DNA of 39,607 nucleotides from a bacterium (GTDB taxonomy: Bacteria > Patescibacteriota > Minisyncoccia > 2-02-FULL-40-12 > IGHO2-12-FULL-4), in contig JAUSIQ010000028.1 in NCBI GenBank assembly GCA_030647955.1, forward strand, positions 1-39,607, read 5' to 3'. The notes under the pieces are model-generated. The model saw only the letters and a program-made list of their open reading frames with translations, had not been told where the DNA came from and did no database searches. Below, in pieces: positions 39,549-39,607 of this stretch. The translations under genes and the position numbers were made by a program. Position 1 is the first letter of the stretch, and each line of letters begins with the position of its first letter.

Positions 39549-39607
39549 CAAATGCGGTTTGTCCTTCCAGGATTTTTATAATAACATAGAGCAATGCTAT
39601 CAATCGG

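Overview
The window reads as chromosomal DNA of a Patescibacteria (Candidate Phyla Radiation, probably Parcubacteria-like) bacterium. The evidence is a set of compact housekeeping genes in forms common there: a short UvrC of about 440 residues, RNase J with a basic N-terminal tail, a two-domain SIS-type phosphoglucose/phosphomannose isomerase, a membrane-anchored family 5 solute-binding protein, PsbP-like single-pass surface proteins, SecG, and HtpX with LemA. This assignment is inferred from gene content, not from a marker phylogeny.

Layout. Positions 1-1000 hold the 3' end of an RNA gene with a perfect 17-bp terminator stem, a two-gene unit (a nucleoside deoxyribosyltransferase-like protein and a 63-residue protein with a Fic-inhibition motif), and tRNA-Ser(GGA). 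Positions 1090-7627 (minus strand) hold an alpha/beta hydrolase, murD, htpX, lemA, a secreted Arg/Tyr/His-rich protein, a CPBP intramembrane protease and CTP synthase. A sigma-70 factor follows on the plus strand from a near-consensus promoter. groES-groEL (minus) carries a CIRCE operator upstream of groES and a highly structured 200-nt spacer between the genes.

The accessory heart is 10.9-26.6 kb. It holds a TonB-dependent-receptor-like protein (plus), then on the minus strand a secreted clan GH-A glycosidase, a secreted trypsin-like protease, a putative lipoprotein, a secreted protein with a HELIH zinc motif, and a nucleotidyltransferase of a kind I associate with Patescibacteria. Upstream of these lies a six-gene unit: MoxR ATPase, DUF58, BatD/MxaA-like, VWA, TM-plus-tail, VWA. 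Its order and architecture match mxaR-S-A-C-K-L, the accessory genes of methanol dehydrogenase maturation, but no dehydrogenase gene is present. An outer-membrane-type receptor and such a chaperone module are unexpected in a lineage usually described as lacking a classical outer membrane. Horizontal acquisition, an unusual envelope, a wrong lineage assignment, or a chimeric assembly are the options.

Positions 26.6-39.6 kb return to ordinary content: uvrC, three exported proteins in a row, a four-TM holin-family protein, secG, a peptide-binding protein, a sugar isomerase, tRNA-Leu(CAG), RNase J, an RMF-like small protein, trpS, a phosphohexomutase and a membrane-anchored unknown. Most transcription units end in clear intrinsic terminators. 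Two promoter styles recur: TTGACA-17-TATTAT, and TGGTATAGT or TGCTATAAT (extended -10). Several genes would have leaderless or nearly leaderless mRNAs.
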